Of a stretch of DNA of 64,000 nt, positions 10,200 to 21,223 are shown piece after piece; positions within the stretch are counted from its first letter, which is position 1, and the number at the start of each line of letters is the position of its first letter. The stretch comes from Amblyomma americanum (lineage: Eukaryota > Arthropoda > Arachnida > Ixodida > Ixodidae), in NCBI RefSeq assembly GCF_052857255.1, contig NC_135500.1:48696272-48760271 (forward strand), given 5' to 3'. A program made the position numbers and the translations under genes. The notes beneath the pieces were generated by a model. It saw nothing but the letters and a program-made list of their open reading frames with translations. It was not told where the DNA came from and ran no database searches.

Positions 10200-10740
10200 G
10201 GTTCATTTATACTGTGGGCACCTGCCCAGCAGTCCCTTATGTTTGCTTTCCCGCGAGGCACCGTGCAGCAGCAGCCTCGCCTCGAGGAGGAACGCATTCC
10301 CTTGTCAGTTACATCAACTAGCAAGAGAGGGCGCCAGCGTCGCAGCGCGAGAGACTGCTTGCAGCCCACGCGCGGGAGAGGGCATGAGGCTGTTCGGCTG
10401 GGATTGTCGGTGCGAGCGGACGTGTCGCTCGCGTCTCCGCTGCGAGAAAGCGGCTGGAAGACCGTATCTTGTCCTGTCCGGCCTCGGAGTATATCCCTTG
10501 CCCTAGTGCGGGCGAAGATTCGCTCGGAACTGTGCTGGTGAGTCGCACGACCAAGATTCATTAGCATATCTTGTTGCTAGCTGGTGTTATTGTTGTTGTA
10601 GCAATAAATGCATGTTTGTGTCAGAGAAGGTGTCGTTCCTTTGTTCCCTGAGAGCAAGGCCCGCCGTGGTCGGCGAGCGCTCGGTAGCGTACGCGATCAC
10701 GGTGTGGAGTCTGGCGGTTTTTAACTGTGTCAGCCCGATT
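10200..10740 (+). repeat. Possible solo LTR or LTR fragment
   Basis: A GC-rich block with a weak TATA-like stretch (GAGTATATCC, about 10488), an AATAAA at 10603-10608 and a G/T-rich downstream part ending near TGTGTCAGCCC is laid out like an LTR (U3-R-U5) on the plus strand. No second copy is in the window and it does not match the LTR at 12481-12964, so it is not the partner of the neighbouring gag. Low confidence. Confidence 0.3.
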
Positions 10741-10945
10741 AAGCGGGGAGGAACTATTTATCTCCCCAAGTAAACCCCACGATATTTACAGTGTAGAGCG
10801 GTAACTTTCCGTTCATCAAGAGCCACTTCCAAGCCAGATGTCCTGCCTGTTGCGTTGCAAGTCATCGGCGTCGGGTCACCGCTTCGTCGAGCGTGCGAAC
10901 CATAAGTAAGGCGTGTCGTCGGGGCTTTTCTGTATGGCAGCATCA

Positions 10946-12440
10946 TTACGAAGACGGATCGTGTCGAAGTCGAGTTGTTTGTATGCGGCGCTGGCGTCGT
11001 GAGCACGGCGTCTTCGTACGTCGTGGTCGGTGGAGGATCTGCGTCGTTTCGCTGGTGAGCCGCCTCACCTCCAAACGTTGCTGTCTTTCGTTTTCCCTGG
11101 GTGGCTGGGGAGCTCCTGCGAACAGCCGCTGCATAGCTTCGGCCAGGCGCGCAAAACGTGTGGTGGACAGAGGCGGGGAGTGGGACAGACGGCTTGACGG
11201 CAGGTACTCCCCTCTCCGCAGGTAGTTATCGGTTTCCCGTGGTCGGTGGCCGGGGATCGATCGTGGGACGTCCATGGCGAAACCGCGCAAGCCGGTGCGT
11301 CTGTACGGGCAGTGCCGAACAATATGGCCGGATTCACCACAATGAAAGTACAATGGGCTGTTGTCAAAAGTCCTCCAGGTGTCGCATTTCCTGGGGATTG
11401 AGCCGCGTTGGTAGCCTGAGGGGCGGTGTTCGGGAACAGCTCGTTCACGTCAAAGACTCGGACTTAGGGTGTGTCGTTGCGGTTGAGGACTGCGTACTGC
11501 AGCGGTGTAGGTCAAGGCTAGAGCTTCAGGTGGAGACATCGTTTACGAGGAGCCAAGCGCATGCTGGACTTCTTCGCGAACGATTTCCTCAAGGGTCGCA
11601 ACTTGAGGCTGGTTGGAAGACGGTAACAGGCGACGCAGCTCTTACCGCACAATTTCGCGGATGACATCCCGCAGGTTGCCTCCGAATGCTGTGCCATCCG
11701 AGAGGGTTGTTGAGGTTCCTTGGAGCTGTTGGGGGAAATTTCGGGTCCGTGCTTTCAAGGTTTTAACAATGGTGGCTGCTTTGCTGGTGAATTCAGCGAT
11801 GGTCTTCGGCAGACTACTGGTCAGACCACCGAAAAGTGCCTCTTTAGCACTATGAATCAAAAGTTCCGGCTTCTTCTCTCCTGTCGCGTCAGGATCGGCA
11901 CGTCCAAATAGGTGTTTCATGCCTTCTGGACATGCGGTCACTTTATCATTCGGATGCTCCTTGCGTGAGTCCAGAATCAACTGCCCTCTTTCTTTCCGGA
12001 CTATGCTTGTGAATGTCTTAAGGAACTCTCGTTTGAATGATTCCCACATCGCCATAGAAGCTTCGTGGTTTCCAAACCAAATTCTGGCTGGGCCTCCCAG
12101 GGCGAAGAAAACATGGCTCTTGTCATCTCAACTGTTGAATACGGTGACACGCTCAAATTGGTCCAGCCATTCTTCAGGTTCCTCGCCCGGTGAACCGTTG
12201 AACGTAGGCGGAAGTCGGGGCTGGTGCAAAATAATCGGGGCCGGTGTCGTAGGCATGGTTGACTTCGGCGCTTTGGGGTCCTTTTTGGCTCACGTGCGGT
12301 CCGGTAGTAGTTCGTATTTAGGTGGACGCGTTTGGTGAGGACGGCTGCTTCGCACTTTGTCTTTGGTTGGGACGGCTTCTGTGGCTTTCTCGTGATGTGC
12401 TTCACTGAGACAGCTTTGGCTGCTTTGCCGGCTCCCTAGG
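10946..12440 (-). pseudogene. Gypsy gag relic
   Basis: In the minus direction the segments read, in order: EEWLDQFERV-type start of the retrotransposon gag domain (about 12190), FGNHEASMAMWESFKREFLK (about 12050), a capsid-like open stretch of 137 codons (11642-12055), then a C-terminal part with CGESGHIVRHCPYR at about 11311-11350. The zinc knuckle has lost its first cysteine (Leu or Met codon in its place) but keeps Cys, His and the last Cys. At least three frame changes separate the pieces. Protease, RT and integrase do not follow, so the element is cut after gag at about 10,900. Its 5' LTR and primer site are directly upstream on the right. Confidence 0.7.
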
Positions 12441-12460
12441 GTCGAGGTTGACGGGGACAT

Positions 12461-12478
12461 CTGCTAACACCTCCTCCA
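12461..12478 (-). other. Primer-binding site
   Basis: Minus strand TGGAGGAGGTGTTAGCAG two bases after the LTR end CGCGACA. The TGG start and position between LTR and gag fit a tRNA-primed minus-strand start. Confidence 0.5.
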
Positions 12479-12480
12479 CA

Positions 12481-12964
12481 TGTCGCGTAGTGGGGACAGG
12501 AATCCAGGCAGTGAGGAAGACAGCGAAAAGGTCTTCCAAAAGTGAAATGTTTATTGGGAGGACCTGCTCCCACAATGAACTGAATCGGCGGCGAAAGCAA
12601 CAAGCACACTCGGTGGATGTCGAAGAGAAAATTCCCGCCGCTCTAGGCCGTGCTCAATTTACAACCCATAGCGAACTTTAGAAGTGCGGCCTGCAAAGTA
12701 ACTACAACCGTCTGGAACAACCTAGAATCGGCTGTGCCTGGATGCGACCAATCGAAATAAATCTGGTCGCGTCTTGTATCACAAAGTGATAAAGCCGCGT
12801 GTCTGCACTTCTGAAAAATGAACAAGGAAAGTGTATAAAGATTCCTGGCAATATTTCTTCTCAATCTTCGGCCGTACTCGAGCAACGGCGACGCGCGCTT
12901 TGTACGGCCTGCGCAGAGCGGTTTTTTTTCTGTATGCCGCCGTTGCACGATGGTGGCGCTGTCA
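12481..12964 (-). repeat. 5' LTR of gypsy gag relic
   Basis: On the minus strand the block begins TGACAGCGCCACC and ends CCCCACTACGCGACA (TG...CA). It contains AATAAA (complement 12550-12555) followed by T-rich sequence about 70 bases before the end, as expected for R-U5. The LTR borders a LINE remnant at 12965. There is no matching 3' LTR in the window, so boundaries come from TG/CA ends and the adjoining primer site only. Confidence 0.5.
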
Positions 12965-14480
12965 CCCTACCCCTCCTGCATAGAAATAGCTAAGGCGGAA
13001 AACAGACCTCTGTATTCAGCCTTCCTGGACATAAACGGTGCATACGATATTGTGAAATGGAACTCCTGTGGAACATTAAAAGATGAAGGTGTCGGTCGTG
13101 AGGTAATTGATTTTCTACGCGCAATATATCGAGAAAATAAGGTTGAAACAACATGGGAAAGGATTAAGAGTACGACAAGAGTCGAGGTACCCAAAGTATT
13201 AAGTTAAGGTTGTCCTCTATCACCGCTGCTGTTCATGCTTTATATGACAAATATGGAAAGAAGGCTGAAAGGAAGAAATCTAGGGTATAATCTGTCGTAT
13301 AGACTAGGCGGACAGGTCGTTGAGCAACGACTCCTGTTTTAGAAGTATGCAGACGATATTGTACTATTGGCAGATAGCCAGGAAGATTTTCAAATTCTGG
13401 TTGATTGCTGTGGGGGCGAAGGAGGCACTCTAGGTTTCAAGTTTTGCGCAACTAAGTCAGGCGTGATTATTTTCAAACGATACAACTAATCAGGTGCCTA
13501 CAATACACCATGAAATACCCCGAGTGGCCGAATACAAATGTCTCGGGCTATGGGTAAACGAAGATCAGATGTATACGGAAAAGCACGAACAGTCTTTTAT
13601 AACAAATGGCCGAAGAAATGTCGAGATAATAAAACATAGGACATTGTGGGATACAACAGGTATGAAGTACTCAGAGGTATTTGGAAAGGAATAGTGGTGC
13701 CGGGGCTTGCTTTCGGGAATGCGGTTCTGCGATTAACAGCGGAAGTTCGGTCAAGATTAGAATTAAAGCAGAGAGCTGTTGGATGATTTGCACTAGGTGC
13801 CCACGGGAAAACCACAAACAAGGCAGTACATGGGGATATGGGCTGGGCATCGTTCGAAGCCCTCGAAGCTCAGAGTAAAACAGTATATGAGGAACATGTG
13901 AGGAAACTGGACGATAAGACGTAGGCAGCCAAGGCATTTAAATACCTATACAGAAATAGCGTTGACTCTCAATGGCGGAAAAAAACTAGGAAGCTAATCA
14001 GTAGGTATGCCGGCCGCGAGGACGGAGAAAGAAAGCATTTAACGACAGGTTAAAAACACAACGGTAAAAATTTGATCAATTCGATGGAAAAGAAGCGTAG
14101 TGTGGAACTACATCGACACTGGAAATGGCAAATCAGGAAGGAAGCGTTTTAGGATAACTCAAGAGGCAGCGTCCTATTCTTCGAAGCTAGGTCAGGGTGT
14201 CTTAAAACGCGCAGCTACCAAACGAAATTTAACAATGGTGACACAATTGCTGTGTGTGGTTAATCGGTAGAAACAATAGAGCCATATTTGAATGTGATGG
14301 TATCCATCACGATGTAGATGCAGGCACAGTCACTCTTTCGGAGGCCCTAGGGTTTAGAGATAACAATTCTCACGTTAATAAATCTGCGGTGGAAATTAGC
14401 AGATAGCGACTGGAAGATTTGTGACTGAAAAGCAGAGAGGTGACATAACGTTAGAAGTGTAGGAAGAAGTTTTCAAAGAA
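12965..14480 (+). pseudogene. LINE reverse transcriptase, heavily decayed
   Basis: Joined by eye across frames, the plus strand shows AFLDINGAYDIV (RT motif with Asp, about 13018), ENKVETTWERIKSTTRVEV, a GCPLSPLLFMLYM stretch (about 13210), a YADDIVLLADSQED palm motif (about 13350) and a downstream MGWASFEALEAQSKTVYEE region (about 13845). These are the order and spacing of a non-LTR reverse transcriptase and its C-terminal part. The YADD codons are intact but several stops and frameshifts lie between the pieces (for example a stop after VPKVLS at 13205). No endonuclease is seen upstream because the 12481-12964 LTR abuts it. The clade cannot be fixed by eye. Confidence 0.75.
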
Positions 14481-14581
14481 AATGGTGAATTTTAAACTTA
14501 AAACGCAGTTAAAAGAATAAATATTAAAAAAGCTGAGCATGGTGGCCACTGCCACCATCCCGTTTCAAAGGGGACGCTCAA

Positions 14582-14843
14582 TCCTTCCATCCACCCACCA
14601 CCCCACTCACTTACTCATCCATCCAACCACCCACCCAGCCGTCCATCCGTCCGTCCGTCCATCCATCCGTACACCCCAACCCACCCACCCACCCACCCAC
14701 CCACCCACCCACCCACCCACCCACCCACCCATCCATCCATCCATCCATCCATCCATCCATCCATCCATCCATCCATCCATCCATCCATCCATCCATCCAT
14801 CCATCCATCTGTCCGTCCATCCATCTATCCATTCATCAATCCA
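14582..14843. repeat. Compound tetranucleotide microsatellite (ACCC)n(ATCC)n
   Basis: Irregular CCAT/CCAC units from 14582 lead into a pure (ACCC)n run at about 14678-14730 and then a pure (ATCC)n run of about 19 units at 14731-14806, ending in decayed CCAT units. A 4-base period read in three frames gives the long MDGWMDGW and HPPTHPPT open frames seen on both strands; these are not genes. Confidence 0.95.
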
Positions 14844-14849
14844 ACATTG

Positions 14850-16633
14850 GCGAGCGGACCGGCCGCTCGCGTGGGAAGCTCATGGAAGCTTTTGCTGTGC
14901 GATCATGTTTTTGGCGCAACGCAGCCTATAGCTTGAAAATATGAAGAATGGTATGCTGCAGGGCTGCTGATGTTTTATGCATTCACTAACTTGTGACTTT
15001 CTATCGATTTTAGAGCAGGGATGTGACGACTTTTAGGTTTCTTCTCGCCAATGATATGCATCAAACTTGCAGAGTGCACGGAAGACCCCATGATCGTTCC
15101 TGCTTCTACTTGGATATTAGAGTTCCATGAGAAAATATGGGCGTGCCACGAAGCATCGTGGCAATGCAGGTCTTGTTTCTTGCTGAACAACCGAAAACAG
15201 CTGAAAACCTCTAGCACGAAGTGAGGACAAATTGCCTCAGAGGAACGCTTTACTAAATACTAGCATATGAACTCAGAAAATAAATCTTTTAGGCAATGGC
15301 AACAAGTAGGCAAACCATGCTGCAATCTTCGAAGGAAAAGAAACCTGGAGAGGTTAACTGTACGAAAAGTTAATTTATAGTGTGCGCACTGTTTGAGTAA
15401 GTAGTCTGTGCACTTGATTCAACCTTACCGCTCTTAATACTTCGCAATCGCTTGAATATAGAGCATTTTCTTCTGTTATTTGCCGCCGCCATTTCAAACT
15501 TCACACCGTTTTCTATGAAGCGAAAACAAGTCCTGAGTTATGCCGTTCTGCGTTTCTGCAACCTCATCATTACCATTTTTGTTGAATCTTGCTAACAGAA
15601 CGCACATCTAACAGTGTCAAAATTATCTGTGCGTGAAAAAACAAACCGCCGTTTTCCTCAATCTAAACCATCTAGATCCAATGAAACTTACAGGTACACT
15701 GCTACTTGTGCACCAGAAAATTATGCACTGCGATAATTATATCTTAACAGAAGACACGCAGTTGAACAAAAAAATAGTAAGGTTTTAACGTAGTAAATAT
15801 AGTAGACGTGAGAAAGTATGTTTATCCTGATTGGTTCATGGTTTTACTTTGATGGGTCATCAGCACGTCTGGCTGCGATATTAGACTCAGGTTAAGCTCT
15901 GATCGAGGTTAAGTTGATCTGACCTGTTCGCGCCGCAGATGGAAGTTGATGAAGACGGCAATGTGCAATGCATAGCGCGATAGTCTGTTGCAGCCTAGTG
16001 CTCTCGTGCAGAGAGCACGATGGCCGATGCAGAGAGCACGATTGCAAATAGCAATACACAGCAGCGCAAAACACCGAAAGAAATAGATGACAGCTAAGCC
16101 GGTTTGCCGACCGTTATTGCTACTCTGAGAGAGAGCTCCACTATATCAGCGGCGCGCCTACTTAAGGACGCTTTTTTTCGCATCGTAGCTGTTAAGGACC
16201 ATAGCAGTGGCCATAACATTCGGCTGCTGAGTTCAAGGTTGCGGCAACGAATTCCTGCCGCGGCAGCCATATTTCAAGGAAGCCAAAATGCAACGCCACC
16301 TGTGTTCTGTCAAGTGCACGTTAATAAATTTCGGCTGGCAGACACTGATCCGCAGCTTACAACTACGACGTCTCTCGTAGCCCATGCGCCGCTTTGCCAA
16401 GTGAAACTTTTTTTTATCACCACGTCGCCCATAATCATTCTCGCAGTATAGTTTACAGGCCATTAATGCTTATGAACCCGCGATTGCAAAATCACTACCC
16501 GAAAAGCTGCGTGAAAAGAACGCCAAGTTGGTCTTTACTGAGGCGGTCTATGAATAGAGATTACGTAGCCATCCTTCGCGGACATGAGAAAAGTAAGTGG
16601 CTTCTGTCAGTGAAATCAATGTGTTCCGTGCAG
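14850..16633. other. No gene recognised; probable intron or upstream DNA
   Basis: AT-rich with stops in all frames. A short repeat of GCAGAGAGCACGAT occurs twice at about 16010-16042. The last bases (TTCCGTGCAG, 16624-16633) look like a weak 3' splice site, so the right end may be the intron before the Kunitz-like exon. Confidence 0.45.
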
Positions 16634-17024
16634 GGATGACGTGATAAACGGCAGCAACCTGTGGTTCTTCGACGGCCATGCCTGCCGCCTCTGGTACTTC
16701 CCTTCGGGCAAGTGCCCGAGCGGCCAGCTGTTCGCCACTGTAGACCAGTGCCAGGATAACTGCGTGCGGCGGCACGGCGCCTCCTGCCCGGTGCCTGCGC
16801 CCGCAACCTGCAACTCCCGGCAGCTCAGATTTCCGTTCTTCGCCACCGACTTCGGCCGGGGCCAATCGCTTCGCTGCCTTCCGACGGTGGCTGCAGCCGA
16901 GGCGTCCCGCCGCTGCTTGGCCGGGGCAAACAGGTTCAGCACTCGGGACGCTTGTAGGGATGCCTGTGACCCCAGCGCCAACAAGAATGGTCCACCGGAT
17001 ACTGACACTTTTCTTGAAGCGTGA
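16634..17024 (+). CDS. Kunitz-like secreted protein, terminal exon (partial)
   Basis: The frame opens just after a CAG splice acceptor (16631-16633) with D-D-V-I-N-G and stops at TGA 17022-17024; no ATG fits, so it is read as a last exon. It has ten cysteines in about 130 residues. The first four are spaced C-x9-C-x11-C-x3-C with WYF between the first pair, the second half of a Kunitz/BPTI fold. The next six are C-x7-C-x21-C-x12-C-x12-C-x3-C with GANRFSTRDACRDAC at the end; C4-x12-C5-x3-C6 is exactly the Kunitz spacing and the N-R-F before C5 is typical. The C2-C3 loop (21) is longer than the usual 15. Tick salivary Kunitz proteins commonly inhibit serine proteases or channels, but no P1 residue can be assigned with confidence, so no target is claimed. 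The first two cysteines and signal peptide should lie in upstream exons. Confidence 0.6.
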
Positions 17025-18025
17025 ACCGCCGTCTGCCAGCACACGGCATACCACGGAGCCGCCGCCGTTTGTTTGCTTCAAATGAAATTTCGCTGCTCTA
17101 AAAGGAGTTCTTTGCAGTCTCTGATAGGAAGTATTTTCGCTTGGCGGCATGGACTAGCGTCCGGACTGCTCGAGGTTTTTAGCCAGAATTTTTCTGGATA
17201 GCGAACGCGGATTCAGAGTGCGTCGAGAATTGCACAAGCTCGCTCATCCATGCCTGTAAGACGGGTATCCGGAGTGGCAGGTGAGGTATGGTGTAATGGT
17301 GAGATGTATGGGTGTGCTGCGTTGGCAGTGCTGGATGCTGTAAGCAGTCGTCTAGGGGTGGGGGTTATAGGTGTTACAGAGAAAATCAGCACCATAAGAC
17401 TCAGAATTACGCCCCCTTTTCTCACTATGAGCAATTAAAGAAACTTCCTATAAAAATTGGCAAGATAACTACGGCCCTCGAGCAGCATTCCTGTAACAAA
17501 AATGTTGAAGTGAAAAATTTTTCCTGAGTTCCCGATAAAAAGTAGGCGGAAATTTTAGAAAAAGTTGGTAGAGCTGTCGGTGAGCCTATCAAAGAAAGCG
17601 ACAGAGATGTTTGTCATCGTATTCCCGCGAAAGGCCCCCGATTCCAGCACCTTATTGTGCAGTTCGCAACCGATCAAAACGCGTTGCTGTTTTGCAGAAA
17701 GCAAGAATTGCTAGAGACTTTGGCCAAGCTGAAGAGTTACCAGTCTAGTAAATGAACATCTTTGTCTGCAGTTCCAAGAGGCTCTATGATTGACTGTTGC
17801 CAGGAAAAATTAAATGAGCTAGAATTTCGCGTGGATAAAGCGCAAATATTTTCTAGCAGAAGTTCAACGTCCTGAGTTGGGATAACTAGTACCAGCGAAC
17901 TAAATAAACAGCTCCAGTCGACACATGTGAAGTCAAGAGTGACGGCGACGATGCCCAGAAACCAAGTACCGTCACATGAATCATTTTTATCGCACTCTGA
18001 CACAGGCTATAACATTCCTTGCTTA
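17025..18025. other. No gene recognised; possible 3' UTR at left
   Basis: The sequence after the Kunitz-like stop has no long frame. An AATTAAAG at 17435 and AATAAA at 17903-17908 are the first poly(A)-like signals, but neither can be tied to the exon from sequence alone. The rest is AT-rich. Confidence 0.35.
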
Positions 18026-18029
18026 CACA

Positions 18030-19215
18030 CTGTTGTTGTTGCTGTTGGCCTCATGAAATGGCGCATACCCACAAGGAGGATTGGCCATAACCAGGCGGTG
18101 ACTACCAGTATTGCAAACTGCAAGGGATGATCTAAAAAAATTTGGGCAACTCAGTTTCTATGACAGAGGTGGTTGGGGGTGATAAAAGGGTTCTACTAAG
18201 CTTAAATTTACGAAAGGCAGAGAGTAAAAGAAAGAAAGAAAAAACAAGAATAGCAAAAAAGAAATACCAAAATAATGGGTTAGAGGGGCATTAAAAAACT
18301 TATGGTGGCAGGCGTTTCAATTCTAGAAGAAAATTTTGAATGGCAGTGCAAACGCTCCCATTGGTATGCCTAAAAATAGAAGCGCCAGGGGATAGAACAA
18401 CCGCAGAAGACAGGCGCAAACTTAGTTTCTGGAATGGAACTTCTTACAGTTGTCTCCTTAGCGATGAGTAGCGATAATAGAGAAGAAAGTGCTCTACTGT
18501 TTTCGCCTCAGCGCAATACGGGCACAGAGAGGAGACCGCAAGACGAGGCTTGTAGAAGTAAACATTTAGCTGCGGCACACGGCAACGCAGTCGCGTGATC
18601 GCCGAGATTTACTCCTCCAGGGGAATAGGAGGTGCTGAAAATGGACGCGTCCGAGGAAGTAAGTGCTGACGTGCCAAATTCTCTCACTGAAGTGTACCTA
18701 CGAAACCATGTCGCCGTAATGAACGCACAGGTTGGAAGGGGGTCAACGATCTCACCCCACAGGCCTGCCTTCGCTAAAGCATCAGCTGATTTATTTAAAA
18801 GAAAGCCCCCGTGTCCAGGAACCCAAAACAAACCTGATTGGACAGATGGGGAGGTCAGAAATTTGAATATTCAAAATGGCGGCGATTCAGTGTATACAGA
18901 GAAGTGCATAGGGATAATGAGTGCGTAACTATTATTACCGTGGAAAAAGAGTTGGGTATCTTGCGCCGAGCAAGAACCACCGCTACATTCTCGGCCAAAT
19001 GAATAGGCCTTAAATTTTGAAGATGCAGAGAAAGAAACTAGTCAAGTGATTGGGAGAAAATGCGTACATCTGCCTTTTCTTCCCATACCAAGGCATCAGT
19101 CGCAATCGTAACATGTGAGCGGAAAATCGTCAAGTAGTCTTGCAGTATACGATTTAGCAAGAGTTTCCGGAAGGCATTAAAAATATCATTAACGCGCAGG
19201 GTGCTAGAAACGAAG
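18030..19215 (-). pseudogene. I-like LINE RNase H and 3' end fragment
   Basis: On the minus strand the frame pieces read VTIATDALVWEEKADVRIF (about 19130-19050), the start of an RNase H domain with its first Asp, then FWVPGHGGFLLNKSADALAK (about 18830-18775), the last RNase H motif with its His. The first piece is nearly the same as IATDASQCDEKAGAGIY in the LINE at 43.9-49 kb, so both belong to one family. The fragment ends in GGCCTCATGAAATGGCGC-type 3' UTR and a (CAA)n tail on the minus strand at about 18030-18045 (GTTGTTGTTG on plus). Stops break the body. The RT and endonuclease are absent. Confidence 0.7.
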
Positions 19216-19226
19216 ACGAAATAACT

Positions 19227-19439
19227 ATGCTTGAGAACTTGAACTTGTGTTGCGACGTCATTACGATAAATGAAACTTGGTATCACAATTATAAGGAAGT
19301 ACTTCCTATGTCTCGCTATGAAACGCACTGTTTAAACCGTACTGAGAACATAGGCTGCGGTATACTGCTGCTAGAGAAAGACGTATTTTTTTTCTCTCTG
19401 ATAACAAATGGTTATAGTATTGCAAGTGGACGAGCCTGA
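19227..19439 (+). pseudogene. LINE endonuclease fragment
   Basis: The plus frame contains CCDVITINETWYHNYKEV followed by RTENIGCGILLLEKDV. D-V-I-x-I-x-E-T-W is the metal-binding glutamate motif of apurinic-type LINE endonucleases and GCGILL matches the strand after it. Only this N-terminal part survives. It lies on the opposite strand to the fragment at its left. Confidence 0.55.
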
Positions 19440-19909
19440 AAGCGACCGCCGAAATTGGTCACCGATGAGGCCCTGAGGAGATCGCGGGAAGAGGCGCCCC
19501 GTTAACCGACAGTGCATGTTGCTGGCGGAAGTTAGACTGGCCCCTCCTTGAAAAGGGGCGGAACGCTTCTTATATTTTCCTTTCCCTTTCCTGCATGCAG
19601 CTGGGTGCCGCTGAGAAGGCGCTCGCGGTTTCCCTTGCATTCTTTGCTTTAAGGAATCGTCGCAGAAATGATCATGAATTCTTGACTGTACGATGTAACG
19701 GACCATTTTATCTGTTGCGTACAGGCACGCTAGAGGTGGAGTTTCTCTGTTTCTTCAGTCCGTTGACACATTCTGGGGACAGACTAAAGAAAATTACTAT
19801 ACACTGATTGTCGTTGGAAACAAACATTGACATTCTGCAACCAGTAAACGACCCTACCCGGGGCCGGACGCTGTTAGCTGCACTGCCCTCTCTCACCTAA
19901 GAAGTAAGG

Positions 19910-20283
19910 CAAAGGCTCCGCTGCTCGGAATTTACAACTGTTCCTGGGAGGCCGGCCGCCCTGAAAATTTCTGGAAGCATGCGCGTGTTCTATCTGTCCT
20001 AATGTCTGGAAAACCGTCAATTGGCTTGAACGGCTACTGCCGAATTGCACTTCTAAGCCGCGTCCAAAACTTTATTTAGAAAATGGTACCTTCCAACCTT
20101 AACTGGGACCTGAGCAATAGGGGAATTTACCCTCCGGCCGCGCTGGCTTTCGAGAAGGACGAAGCAGAATTGGCTTGCCAACAACAACAACAACAACTGT
20201 GTCAAACGCAGCAAAGCAGAGTGGTCTATGACCATTGTTGTGTTCATTGGCATGAAAGGTGCTTTTGATAATGTCACACACAA
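19910..20283 (+). pseudogene. LINE reverse transcriptase fragment
   Basis: Joined pieces read APLLGIYNCSWEAG, ENFWKHARVLSVLMSGKPS, GLNGYCRIALLSRV, LNWDLSNRGIYPPA and FIGMKGAFDNVTH. These are the conserved blocks from the RT fingers to motif A (GAFDNV with its Asp). The copy breaks right after motif A at about 20283, where a minus-strand LINE 3' end begins, so it was probably interrupted by that insertion. A CAACAACAACAACAAC run at 20179-20195 has expanded inside it. It probably belongs with the endonuclease fragment at 19227-19439, the 470 bases between them being too decayed to read. Confidence 0.65.
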
Positions 20284-20287
20284 CAGT

Positions 20288-20787
20288 AATAATCAATTAA
20301 TCTTTATTTTCGGAACCCAGGAACAACCAAAAGGTCTTCTTGCTGGTAAACTGTGCACACACACACAAATGTAAATTGATTTCCCTACAAAGGAAGACAA
20401 TCAAGTGAGGCAGTTCAGCTTTCAAGGCGATAGGAAAAAAGACGCATCAACTAGGCCTCTGTATCATACAAAGACGTGACCGCGAACATAAAGCATAAGA
20501 GGCGAAAACAAAAATACAGCAAGAACAGCGGGACAATAAAAACAGCTAGAAACAGGAAACAAATATATAAGTAACAAACAGAAACAAGAAACAAAGGGAA
20601 TGAATGACCTATCACTTGCAAAGTCACAGCAAAATACAGCATACAGCAATTTACAATCAAGAATAAACCAATCGAACTATGAACTAAAATGAAATCTCTA
20701 AAATGCAAGCTAGAAATACAACCAAACACAATAAGAAATATTGTTAAAGACAATCAGACGTGAGCACACGGTTTAAAGTAATGATAT
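20288..20787 (-). mobile_element. LINE 3' UTR, part split off by gypsy insertion
   Basis: Read on the minus strand this continues the LINE of 25382-28330 across the inserted gypsy element. It has no coding frame of note, is T-rich, and ends with AATAAA (complement 20303-20308) and GATTAATTGATTATT, a polyadenylation signal and short repeat tail typical of CR1/Jockey-type LINEs. The left end abuts the RT fragment at 20283. Confidence 0.65.
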
Positions 20788-20962
20788 TGTGACGTGTCTA
20801 ACGCGCCGCGTGGCCTCCACACTTAGTCGAAATGACGACGAAGCGGTGGTCGGCTCTCGAGGCGCTCTGGTTCTGTTACCTGGATCCTGGCTCTCTAATT
20901 AAAAAGCTCTCAGTCTTGGGTTCTCCCCGACGCCTACCTGCACGGCTCCTCAGGTCATGATG
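20788..20962 (+). repeat. 5' LTR of gypsy B
   Basis: Starts TGTGACGTGTCTAACGCG and matches 25207-25377 throughout (for example GGCTCTCGAGGCGCTCTGG, AGCTCTCAGTCTTG, CTCCTCAGGTC). It is short, and no TATA box is evident. It ends at about 20962, one base before the primer site. Confidence 0.85.
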
Positions 20963-20963
20963 C

Positions 20964-20981
20964 TGGTGTAGGTGCGACCGA
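20964..20981 (+). other. Primer-binding site of gypsy B
   Basis: TGGTGTAGGTGCGACCGA starts one base after the 5' LTR end. The TGG start pairs with a tRNA CCA end. Confidence 0.5.
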
Positions 20982-21223
20982 TGCTTCCTTCTCCTGCGCA
21001 AGACTCGACGCGCCCGCCTCTTGTGACCACCCCTGTCCATCGTGCCAGCCGGAGGATCCGAGGCCTGTCCCCCGAGGTCTTCTCTCGTGACGGCGCACCC
21101 TCGACTTTCACTCCGCTCATGGGGACGCGACTGCCCACTGTGACTGTGACTGTACCTTTGGCCAGCCCCACCTATCTGACCCTTCAGTCCCCACGAACAC
21201 CTAAGCCCTTTCACAGTGGCTAG

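Noticed and set aside
14607..14931. MDGWMDGW and HPPTHPPT open frames on both strands
   Set aside because: Artefacts of a tetranucleotide repeat read in all frames; no coding support outside the repeat.
16548..17150. 200-codon and 142-codon minus frames over the Kunitz-like exon
   Set aside because: Antisense shadows of a GC-rich exon; the plus strand has the cysteine pattern and splice site.
20451..20753. 100-codon Phe/Leu-rich minus frame as a membrane protein
   Set aside because: T-rich 3' UTR of a LINE, next to its AATAAA and tail.
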